A stretch of 5,762 nucleotides of DNA from JBFMGD01 sp040751775 (GTDB lineage Bacteria; Bacillota; Dethiobacteria; DTU022). The DNA is taken from positions 1 through 5,762 of the forward strand of contig JBFMGD010000081.1 of the NCBI GenBank assembly GCA_040751775.1, read 5' to 3'. This document shows, piece after piece, positions 1-5,623 of this stretch; position 1 is the first letter of the stretch; each line of letters opens with the position of its first letter. The position numbers were made by a program, and so were the translations under genes. The notes under the pieces were generated by a model. It was given only the letters and a program-made list of their open reading frames with translations, did no database searches and was not told the DNA's origin.

Positions 1-1672
1 TCAATACATTAACCCTTTCATCACGCACGCGATCGCCGGTCTGGTTAACCGCAAGCCGGATGCCGCGCCCGATCTCCTGCCGCTTCTTTATCTCCGAAGC
101 CGTTTGGTTAAGCGTGCAAATCTGGAAAACGTTCGGGTTGTCCCACCCTTCGCGCAGCGCTGAATGGGAAAAAATAAAGCAGGTAGGCTCATCAAACGAT
201 AGAAGCCGCTCCTTATCGCGCATAATCAGGTCGTAGGCTTCCCTGTCTTTCTCGGACTCGCCCGTCTTGCTGTCCTCGTATACGGTTTCGCCGCCTTTAA
301 CGCGCCGGGCCGCAAAATAGGCCGCCTGCACTTTCAGCGGGTCTACGTCCATCCATGCAGGATACTTACACTTCAGTTCGTTAAAAGCCTTGATGAACAA
401 TCGCCGGATAATGCCGTCCTCACGCACGTAGTTATCAACCCTGTCAATAAAGAAGAGGGTAAGTATCTTAATGTTCGCTTCTTTAAAGCGCTCCTGTTTG
501 CGGAAATGCTCTTCAACCGCATAGCGGATTTGAGCTTCGAAAATCGCCTCATAGTCGGCGCCGCGCGCTTCACCCAGCCGCAACTCAATGCCGTTGGCAA
601 AACGCAGGCACCCGCTGCCGGCGTCTATCTCTTCCACAACGAACGGCGCGTATTCCGAGCGGTTGGTTTTGGGCTCAAGCGCGTCGCCCGGCTTGACTGT
701 CACAACTTGCTCTTTAACCGTACCGTTCTTCATCAACTTGTGAACGGCAATTCGCGCGGTCAGGGTCTTTTTTTCCGTCTTGATTCCTTCCAGACGGATA
801 AACACCCTGTTGGCTTCGTCTTCCTGCTCTACGCCTGCAATTTCCACGCGTTTTACAAGACCCTGGCGGTAAGCCTCGAAAGGTGTGAGCCGGTAGACGA
901 GGTTGTAAGGGTTGCGGTGTGTGGCGCTGTAACGCAGTGCAAACAACGGGTAGAGCGCAGCCAGCGCCTTGATCCTGAGTTCGCTCTCCATATTCTGCGG
1001 TTCGTCAAGAATCAGAATCGGGCGCGCGGCCTGCACTAAATGGATCGGCGTTTCCCCCTGCAAACGGTCGGTCGTCTGTTTAATGACGTTCGATGCCTTG
1101 TTAAAAGAGTCAATCGTCATGACCATGATTTCTACGCTGTCGGATAATGCAAACTGTCTTATCTGCGAGAGGTTGCCGGAATCATACACGTAGTACCGGT
1201 AGGGCAGGTTTCCGTAAAGCTCCCGCAAATGCTGTTCCGTAATGCGGAGCGTTTTAAGCACGCCTTCCCGGATAGCTATCGAAGGAACAACGATGATGTA
1301 CTTCCGGAGACCGTAGCGGCGGTACAGCTCAAGTGCGGTGCGGATGTAGACATAGGTCTTGCCTGTACCGGTTTCCATCTCCACCGAGAAGTTTGGGAAG
1401 CGGATTTCTTTTTGTCCTTCACCGGTTTCAATCTCTGCCTCGATCAGCCGGAGCTCCGTGTCTTCAGGCAGATTGTTTCCTGCCTGAACCGCTTTAAGGT
1501 TATCGAGCAAGGTATTCCCGTCCAAATCCAGCCGGTTGGCCACGGCGGCAAAACCCGCGCCCCACCGGAATTGCAGTTCCGTTTCGATGTAAGGTTGCCC
1601 TTCCAGTAAGCTTACAACCGACTCTACGGCGCGGATCTGAAATTCTTGGCTGGCGTCGAATTTGAATCGCAT
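1..1672 (-). CDS. res: Type III restriction enzyme, Res subunit (3' end outside window)
   Basis: This is the ATP-dependent translocase/endonuclease subunit of a Type III restriction-modification system. It works in a complex with Mod, hydrolysing ATP to signal along DNA between two unmodified sites before cleavage. I translated 557 codons from the ATG at 1672 without meeting a stop; the frame is open to the left edge. Superfamily 2 helicase motifs appear in order: Walker A METGTGKT (residues 99-106), motif II DEPQ (223-226), motif III SAT (249-251), motif V region SALREGWDNPN (504-514) and motif VI QEIGRGIRL (532-540). DEPQ in place of DEAD/DEAH is usual for Type III Res. The C-terminal PD-(D/E)xK nuclease domain should follow but lies outside the window; full-length Res is usually about 900-1000 residues. 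The start is supported by TGAGGAATTATG, where the Shine-Dalgarno overlaps the mod stop, and by a gap of only 6 bases, so translation is probably coupled. No frame damage is seen. Confidence 0.96.
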   Translation of the reverse strand, partial: MRFKFDASQEFQIRAVESVVSLLEGQPYIETELQFRWGAGFAAVANRLDLDGNTLLDNLKAVQAGNNLPEDTELRLIEAEIETGEGQKEIRFPNFSVEMETGTGKTYVYIRTALELYRRYGLRKYIIVVPSIAIREGVLKTLRITEQHLRELYGNLPYRYYVYDSGNLSQIRQFALSDSVEIMVMTIDSFNKASNVIKQTTDRLQGETPIHLVQAARPILILDEPQNMESELRIKALAALYPLFALRYSATHRNPYNLVYRLTPFEAYRQGLVKRVEIAGVEQEDEANRVFIRLEGIKTEKKTLTARIAVHKLMKNGTVKEQVVTVKPGDALEPKTNRSEYAPFVVEEIDAGSGCLRFANGIELRLGEARGADYEAIFEAQIRYAVEEHFRKQERFKEANIKILTLFFIDRVDNYVREDGIIRRLFIKAFNELKCKYPAWMDVDPLKVQAAYFAARRVKGGETVYEDSKTGESEKDREAYDLIMRDKERLLSFDEPTCFIFSHSALREGWDNPNVFQICTLNQTASEIKKRQEIGRGIRLAVNQTGDRVRDERVNVL

Positions 1673-1678
1673 AATTCC

Positions 1679-3577
1679 TCAGATCGTTTTCAGGCGGCAT
1701 TGGAGGGCGAGGTTCGCCGCCGACTCGTCGTCTATCGCGCTGTCGCGGCAGATAAACAGCTCGTCGGTAGTCAGTGCTAATTTCCCGAGTTCTTCAAATT
1801 GAATCTTATCATCCAAGCATATAAAGAAGCGCTGATTTTTATCGGGGTCGTTGACGCGGTAAACAGCGAGGTCTTTTATGGTCTCAACCCTCTCGATGCA
1901 TAGGTTCAACCCGTAGCCTTCCTTAACCGCTACTTCATAAACGACGTTTTCCGCCGACCAACCCTCCACCAGCGGGTCGGTGAAAATCTCCATCTGCGCG
2001 GCGTAAACCTCCGGGTCGAGCGAAATGCGATCCGCCTTTACCGCTTCATCCCAGGGCTTAAAATTAGACCCGGCGAGTTTAAAGACTTTAAAACCCAAAT
2101 CCTCCGGCGTCTCGCGAGTATCCAGCGATAATTGGCCCTTGTCCGCATTATTCATTTTATCGATTATACGGCGGATTCGTTCTTTCCCGATATCTGCGAT
2201 TGTTTTAAGTATTGTTCCGTTATCTAGAGTTTTTGCTGATTCAATTGGTTCGGGGAGTTGGACCATGATAAAACGTCGATTTCCGTCATCCTGGCGATTC
2301 AGCTCCATTACTGCTTGTGCAGACGTGCAAGAACCAGCGAAAAAATCAAGAACAATGTCATTGCCATCTGGAGTAGTAGCTTGTTGTAGAATCAACTTTA
2401 TGTATTCAACCGGTTTTGGAAAGTCCATGACTTCTTTCCCGTCAAAAATTTCCTTAAGTTCTCTTGTTCCTTGCGTATTATACACGGTAGTTAAAACAGA
2501 GGATAACCCGGTAAATTCTTCGGACAACTCGTTTTGATAACGTTTCATTCTAGGGCGACCTGATAACATAGGTGGCCAAATGATTCGCCCGTCCTTAATA
2601 AGTCGAGCCATTGTTGCTTGGCAATAACGCCATCCATTTTCTGGACAAGGATACAAATCTCCTGTTTCCGGATTTATAAGATCGTAGTGCAAATTGGGTC
2701 GTTGTTCTTTGGTAGCAAGACCAGTAAGGTCACCGCTTAGCCACGGCCCTCGTGGATCATCATCAGGATTATTATATTTTGTTAAGTCCTTTTCTTGTCC
2801 TCGCAGCCGGCTTTTTCCAACTTTTCGATAAACAACGAGGTATTCATGATCTACGGAAACACCTGTCTTAGCACGGCTATCTACGTTTTGTCTCCTTTTC
2901 CAAATAAGTGCACAGATAAAATTTTCTTCCCCAAACACCTCGTTCATTATTAACCTGAGATTGTACACTTCATGGTCGTCGATGCTTACGAAGATCACTC
3001 CGTCTTCCCTCAATAACTGCCGGGCAAGGAAAAGGCGCGGGTACATCATTGAAAGCCAGGCGGAATGGTAGCGCCCGCCGGTTTCCGGGTTGCTGGTGAG
3101 CATATTGCCGTCGGCATCCTTTTGCCCGGTGACTTTAAGGTATGTATCGAGCGGGTCGGTATAGTTGTCGGGGTAAATGAAGTCGTTGCCCGTATTGTAC
3201 GGCGGGTCGATGTAAATCATCTTAACCCGGCCGAAGTAGGACTTATAGAGAAGTTTCAACACCTCAAGGTTGTCGCCTTCGATAAACAGGTGTTCCGTAC
3301 TATCGAAATTAACCGACTCATCTTTCGCCGGAATCAGCGTCGCCCGGCAGGGCGTTTGCAGCAACCGGATCGCGTCGCGTTTCCCTGCCCAGTTGAACGT
3401 GTAGCGTTCCGGACGCTCGTCCTCAAAACTTCCTAAAGACGCGCGAAGTTTCTCAAAGTCAACTCTGCCTTCAGTGAAGACTTCGGGAAAAATCTGTTTG
3501 AGTTGTTCGATTCTTTCGTTGAGTATGCTTGTTGTTTCCTTGATAACGGGTTCTCCGTGTCTGTTTCCGCCTGACAT
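1679..3577 (-). CDS. mod: Type III restriction-modification DNA methyltransferase (N6-adenine), Mod subunit
   Basis: This 632-residue protein methylates adenine N6 using S-adenosylmethionine and supplies sequence recognition for both modification and restriction. The N-terminus (ERIEQLKQIFPEVFTEGRVDF, residues 21-41) is typical of Mod proteins. Catalytic motif IV DPPYNTG is at 124-130, followed by a motif region around SAWLSMMYPRL (172-182), then VSIDDHEV (197-204). AdoMet-binding motif I, DFFAGSC (411-417), comes last, giving the beta-class order. The target recognition domain should lie at roughly 230-390. The last residue of motif I is Cys where Gly is usual (FAGSC, not FAGSG). Length is normal and the frame is intact. 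Residues about 213-453 are encoded by DNA of 42% G+C (302 of 720 counted), against 51% and 55% on either side, suggesting a replaced specificity segment. The ATG at 3577 has only a weak Shine-Dalgarno but gives the family-typical N-terminus. The gene lies directly upstream of res. Confidence 0.97.
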   Translation of the reverse strand: MSGGNRHGEPVIKETTSILNERIEQLKQIFPEVFTEGRVDFEKLRASLGSFEDERPERYTFNWAGKRDAIRLLQTPCRATLIPAKDESVNFDSTEHLFIEGDNLEVLKLLYKSYFGRVKMIYIDPPYNTGNDFIYPDNYTDPLDTYLKVTGQKDADGNMLTSNPETGGRYHSAWLSMMYPRLFLARQLLREDGVIFVSIDDHEVYNLRLIMNEVFGEENFICALIWKRRQNVDSRAKTGVSVDHEYLVVYRKVGKSRLRGQEKDLTKYNNPDDDPRGPWLSGDLTGLATKEQRPNLHYDLINPETGDLYPCPENGWRYCQATMARLIKDGRIIWPPMLSGRPRMKRYQNELSEEFTGLSSVLTTVYNTQGTRELKEIFDGKEVMDFPKPVEYIKLILQQATTPDGNDIVLDFFAGSCTSAQAVMELNRQDDGNRRFIMVQLPEPIESAKTLDNGTILKTIADIGKERIRRIIDKMNNADKGQLSLDTRETPEDLGFKVFKLAGSNFKPWDEAVKADRISLDPEVYAAQMEIFTDPLVEGWSAENVVYEVAVKEGYGLNLCIERVETIKDLAVYRVNDPDKNQRFFICLDDKIQFEELGKLALTTDELFICRDSAIDDESAANLALQCRLKTI

Positions 3578-3609
3578 AGGATCAACCGCTCTCTTTCCAC
3601 CAATTTAAC

Positions 3610-3637
3610 TTTATACTCTTACGTTAGCTGGTTACAA
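3610..3637 (-). promoter_or_regulatory. Candidate promoter for mod-res
   Basis: In the 65-base gap before mod, the minus strand has TTGTAA (3632-3637, four of six), a 16-base spacer and TATAAA (3610-3615, five of six). A start near 3603 would give a leader of about 25 bases. If real, it lets the restriction genes be expressed separately from the DUF488 pair, although readthrough remains possible because no terminator is seen between them. Confidence 0.35.
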
Positions 3638-3642
3638 CATTA

Positions 3643-4413
3643 TCATTTTGGAGGCCAAAATACTCCGAGTATCAGAAATGTTTGAAATTGATGATGCGTA
3701 CCGACGATGAAATAAGAATCACGTGAGGGAGCAAAAACCTGATGTAACCATTTTTCTTCCAGCTTTTTCAGCAGGGATTCCCGGTCGTATTTATGCCGCC
3801 ACGACCGAAAAGACTGGGCAACTTCCCAATCTATGATTGTTAAATCGTGCCCTCTACATTTAGGATCGCTGCAGGTAAATTGATAATGAAAGCTGTAAGG
3901 GATTTTTTCGAGAACATTTTTATGCCGGGTATCGAATAACCTCATCTGGTTCAATATTGCTTTCTGCTTGGGTGACCATTCTGCTTCATCGGGCTTGATG
4001 TAAAACGAAGTGACTTCCTTGGGCTTAAATATTCCAAGCGATACGCGGTGGGTTTCGTTGAGAATTGCTATTTCTTCTAATGATTCCTTTGTTAAAGGCA
4101 AAATAACGGCTTTCCGCTGTCTCCACCCTTCAGATGTATCAACATCCCCAAGGATAACTATTGATTCAGGATCAGGCCTGTAGCTCTCAATACGCGGGTC
4201 TTCAGTTCGCCTGGTTACATTGGCTTTTATCCATGAATATTTACGGTATTGTCTTTCATAAGGTAGGTCCCGAAACTGTACCGGGTACAAGCGAATCCAA
4301 TCGCCATCGTCGGTTACTCCTGCGGTACATACCACTTCTGTGTATTTTGTGCTTGGAGTAGGGTAGGTTTTAACGACTATAAATATTCGCTTTTCTTCCC
4401 ACTTTTCTTTCAC
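3643..4413 (-). CDS. Conserved protein of unknown function, partner of the DUF488 gene
   Basis: A 256-residue soluble protein with no membrane segment or signal peptide. I recognise it as a type that recurs beside DUF488 genes, but no activity is known to me. The N-terminal half (residues 8-110) is beta-rich with conserved-looking blocks: FIVVKTYPTPS (11-21), then VVCTAGVTDDGDWIRLYPVQFRDL (27-50, many aromatic and charged residues). The C-terminal half has C181, C186 and H189 in TCSDPKCRGHDL, which could bind metal, followed by IIDWE (193-197), and it ends with FWPPK. The start is GTG at 4413, overlapping the upstream DUF488 stop as GTGA, so translation is almost certainly coupled. The 360 bases counted from 3661 to 4020 are 42% G+C, poorer than the outer parts of mod. 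Mod follows 65 bases downstream on the same strand. Whether it is a nuclease, a nucleic-acid binder or something else cannot be told from sequence alone. Confidence 0.85.
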   Translation of the reverse strand: MKEKWEEKRIFIVVKTYPTPSTKYTEVVCTAGVTDDGDWIRLYPVQFRDLPYERQYRKYSWIKANVTRRTEDPRIESYRPDPESIVILGDVDTSEGWRQRKAVILPLTKESLEEIAILNETHRVSLGIFKPKEVTSFYIKPDEAEWSPKQKAILNQMRLFDTRHKNVLEKIPYSFHYQFTCSDPKCRGHDLTIIDWEVAQSFRSWRHKYDRESLLKKLEEKWLHQVFAPSRDSYFIVGTHHQFQTFLILGVFWPPK

Positions 4414-4841
4414 AGATGCACAACCTTCATTGTAGCATCTCGTTCTTGAAGGAACTCAGTAATTGCGCCTCGATGACAATAACTCGGCAACTTTTCAAAG
4501 CACGTAATACAAGCAATCTGATCCTTGATTACGTCATGCAATAGCCGAAGGGCTTCGGGATGCTCGGCAAGGTGCTTTTTAAACTGCTCATACAAGAAAA
4601 TAGCACTGCCATTTTTGTGGTATTCGTTGCGAATTTCCTTCGGATTGCCAAGCTGGGGCAAGTGACAATAATCAATTCCGGCATCGGCAAGCGCCTTTGA
4701 GAGGTCCCTGCTCGAAAATCCTTTCTTACGGCTAATGGGATTTAAGCGCACATCAACGATTAAGGTAATTGCTTGTTTTCGGATTAAACGTATATATTCA
4801 GGGAGGGTCCGGCCTTCATACCCAATTGTGTAAATTTTCAT
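4410..4841 (-). CDS. DUF488 domain protein
   Basis: A 143-residue protein that consists entirely of a DUF488 domain. The signatures are clear: N-terminal YTIGYEGRTL (residues 4-13), VDVR (29-32) followed by the basic SRKKGFS stretch, YCHLPQLGNP (58-67), and the C-terminal CFEKLPSYCHR (114-124), in which C114, E116 and the C-H-R of 122-124 are the family's conserved polar residues. Their clustering with the DVR segment suggests an active site or metal site, but no reaction is established for this family as far as I know. The ATG at 4841 is preceded by a G-rich Shine-Dalgarno (GGGGTGG at 4847-4853) and by a reasonable promoter at 4865-4894. It overlaps the next gene by four bases and heads the cassette that continues to mod and res, so a supporting role in restriction or another defence is a plausible inference. 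Confidence 0.93.
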   Translation of the reverse strand: MKIYTIGYEGRTLPEYIRLIRKQAITLIVDVRLNPISRKKGFSSRDLSKALADAGIDYCHLPQLGNPKEIRNEYHKNGSAIFLYEQFKKHLAEHPEALRLLHDVIKDQIACITCFEKLPSYCHRGAITEFLQERDATMKVVHL

Positions 4842-4864
4842 CTGACCACCCCATTCTTTGCTTT

Positions 4865-4894
4865 AGTTTAATCTACGTATGTTGGAATGGTCAA
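4865..4894 (-). promoter_or_regulatory. Candidate sigma-70/A promoter for the DUF488 operon
   Basis: On the minus strand TTGACC (4889-4894, five of six consensus bases) is followed after 18 bases by TAAACT (4865-4870, four of six). Transcription would start near 4858, leaving a short leader before the ATG at 4841. A 6-bp inverted repeat, ATGTTG/CAACAT (4879-4884 and 4892-4897), overlaps the -35 box and could be an operator. Prediction by eye only. Confidence 0.4.
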
Positions 4895-4911
4895 CATTTA
4901 GAAGGCACTAC

Positions 4912-5013
4912 TCACCACGTGACAGGGGACAGTCCCCTGTCACTACATCCGTTCGCGCAGCAGACCGGAAGATCATCGAAACCAGGTGGTGGTAATGGTA
5001 GACGTGTAGACAT
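4912..5013 (-). pseudogene. Truncated addiction-module antitoxin, N-terminal fragment
   Basis: A 33-codon frame begins MSTRLPLPPPGFDDLPV and then departs into a Cys-rich, unrelated tail that reads through the palindrome to a TGA. The first 17 residues resemble, from memory, the N-terminus of a family of small antitoxins annotated as putative addiction-module components, which normally continue with a helix of about 60-70 residues. The start is well supported: GGAGGGGG (5018-5025) lies just before ATG at 5013, and an extended -10 lies upstream. The family match therefore covers only 4963-5013. No toxin gene (RelE/ParE-like) is present next to it. The most likely reading is a toxin-antitoxin remnant cut by the repeat or by a rearrangement. 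The assignment rests on a short stretch, so it is moderate at best. Confidence 0.45.
4919..4943. repeat. Perfect 25-bp palindrome (REP-like)
   Basis: Arms of 12 bases, GTGACAGGGGAC, pair exactly with GTCCCCTGTCAC around a single central A. As single-stranded DNA or RNA this would fold into an 11-bp hairpin with a three-base loop (CAG). It sits between the DUF488 promoter and the antitoxin fragment. Palindromes of this GTGACAGGGGAC type are, in my recollection, dispersed in many copies in some Firmicutes and deltaproteobacterial genomes, like REP elements. No run of T follows on either strand, so it is not a standard intrinsic terminator. Copy number cannot be judged from this window. Confidence 0.85.
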
Positions 5014-5017
5014 TGTA

Positions 5018-5025
5018 CCCCCTCC
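5018..5025 (-). promoter_or_regulatory. Strong ribosome binding site of the antitoxin fragment
   Basis: GGAGGGGG on the minus strand, with the GGAGG core seven bases from the ATG at 5013. It is the strongest such site in the right-hand region and decides the start of the fragment. Confidence 0.6.
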
Positions 5026-5044
5026 AAACAGATCGTGGTAGCAT

Positions 5045-5053
5045 AGTATAACA
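5045..5053 (-). promoter_or_regulatory. Extended -10 element upstream of the antitoxin fragment
   Basis: The minus strand reads TGTTATACT, a good extended -10 (TG, one base, TATACT), about 30 bases before the ATG at 5013. No convincing -35 box is at the right distance. Together with the strong Shine-Dalgarno it suggests the antitoxin fragment keeps its original upstream region. Confidence 0.35.
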
Positions 5054-5139
5054 TCTGTGCCTGCCAAGATTGGCTCAATCCTAAAGCGAGATCCAATCGG
5101 GCTAACGTCATTGCGTATCAGCAACGGGCGCAGCATCCG

Positions 5140-5172
5140 GGACAATTGAAGGACAATTGAAGGACAATTGAA
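5140..5172 (+). repeat. Three tandem copies of an 11-bp unit
   Basis: The unit GGACAATTGAA occurs three times head to tail without any mismatch. Each copy contains the palindrome CAATTG. Related but different 11-mers (CACAATTTTCC, two copies) form the opposite arm at 5285-5306. Units are too short and too closely packed for a CRISPR array. Confidence 0.9.
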
Positions 5173-5240
5173 GGGACACCTTACTAAATCATCGGATCGA
5201 AACGAAAGATTTTCCGCCGTCTTAGAGAAAACATCAGGGC

Positions 5241-5263
5241 GGGACTTACGACTACGTAAGCCC
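5241..5263. repeat. Small hairpin inside the repeat element
   Basis: GGG, one unpaired A, then CTTACG pair with CGTAAG and CCC across a four-base loop (ACTA), giving nine base pairs with one bulge. It is in the core of the inverted-repeat element. No T run follows on either strand, so a terminator role is unlikely; it could be a recognition structure or chance. Confidence 0.5.
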
Positions 5264-5311
5264 CATAATTCAGTACGGTGTCCCCACAATTTTCCCACAA
5301 TTTTCCGAATC

Positions 5312-5623
5312 TTAAATTATCGAGTTTGCCCTGAGAAATGCCTCACAGCTCTCGATGACGAAACTGGGAACAGTGTCGAACTTCGAGAGATCAAGGTAAA
5401 ACAGATAGTCGTTTTCAACGTGGAACTGCTCGTCGATGTATTTGAGCAAAGGGTCGTCTTGGAACTTGGATCGAAGGTCAAGTACACCGATGAGAACTCG
5501 GAAAATCTGAAGTCGGAAGTACGGCACTTCCTCGGTCTGGAACGCGGCGACAAGCGGGTCACGACTGAAGAATTTGTCTCGGTAAAGGGCATAGGAAAAG
5601 TCAGATAAGTATGACTTAATCAT
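5312..5623 (-). CDS. Hypothetical protein, 103 residues
   Basis: I do not recognise this protein. From the ATG at 5623 it runs MIKSYLSDFSYALYRDKFF and ends at RANSII. It is rich in Phe, Leu and Tyr, acidic in its second half, and has a likely helix at VPYFRLQIFRVLIGVL; no membrane segment is convincing. The start was chosen because AAGGTGAA (5627-5634) makes a good Shine-Dalgarno five bases upstream. The same frame stays open to the window edge (GTG at 5761), but the extra 46 codons look less like protein. The stop lies only five bases from the inverted-repeat element at 5140-5306, so the C-terminus may have been cut by that element. An antisense frame (5168-5608) is also open, which weakens the case for coding. 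Function is unknown. Confidence 0.45.
   Translation of the reverse strand: MIKSYLSDFSYALYRDKFFSRDPLVAAFQTEEVPYFRLQIFRVLIGVLDLRSKFQDDPLLKYIDEQFHVENDYLFYLDLSKFDTVPSFVIESCEAFLRANSII

Larger units (their letters stand above)
5140..5306. mobile_element. MITE-like element with tandem-repeat inverted arms
   Basis: A 167-bp structure. The left arm has three exact copies of GGACAATTGAA (5140-5150, 5151-5161, 5162-5172) followed by GGGACACC (5173-5180). The right arm has GGTGTCCC (5277-5284) followed by two exact copies of CACAATTTTCC (5285-5295, 5296-5306). Read in opposite directions the two 30-base arms agree at 24 positions, with the 8-base inner part perfect. The 96-base core has no recognisable gene and holds a small hairpin. 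No target-site duplication is evident. This looks like a non-autonomous element or compound REP structure, perhaps mobilised by an enzyme encoded elsewhere; that is inference. Confidence 0.6.
4842..5311. other. Non-coding, repeat-rich stretch with no intact gene
   Basis: These 470 bases hold the DUF488 promoter, the palindrome, the antitoxin fragment with its upstream signals, and the inverted-repeat element. Frames that stay open here (for example minus-strand 4912-5298) run through the repeats and resemble no protein I know. No tRNA or other RNA gene was recognised. Confidence 0.7.

Noticed and set aside
506..1039. Plus-strand open frame of 177 codons
   Set aside because: It lies wholly antisense to res, whose helicase motifs prove the minus strand; its protein resembles nothing known.
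2025..2537. Plus-strand open frame of 170 codons
   Set aside because: Antisense to mod, Ser-rich low-information protein, no ribosome site of note; a shadow of the methyltransferase.
3645..3661. 7-bp hairpin ATTTTGG/CCAAAAT at the end of the DUF488 partner gene
   Set aside because: It lies within the last codons, is AT-rich and has no T run after it, so it is not a credible terminator.
5140..5172. Tandem repeats as a CRISPR array
   Set aside because: Units are 11 bases with no spacers between them, and no cas genes are present.
4912..5298. Minus-strand frame of 128 codons containing the antitoxin fragment
   Set aside because: The upstream part is translated from the repeats and the promoter region, while a strong ribosome site points to the internal ATG at 5013. 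A faint likeness of its middle to the C-terminal domain of Mu/IS481-type transposases was too weak to call.
5168..5608. Plus-strand open frame of 146 codons
   Set aside because: It begins inside the repeat element and runs antisense to the 103-codon ORF; no recognisable domain. Kept only as a reason for caution about that ORF.
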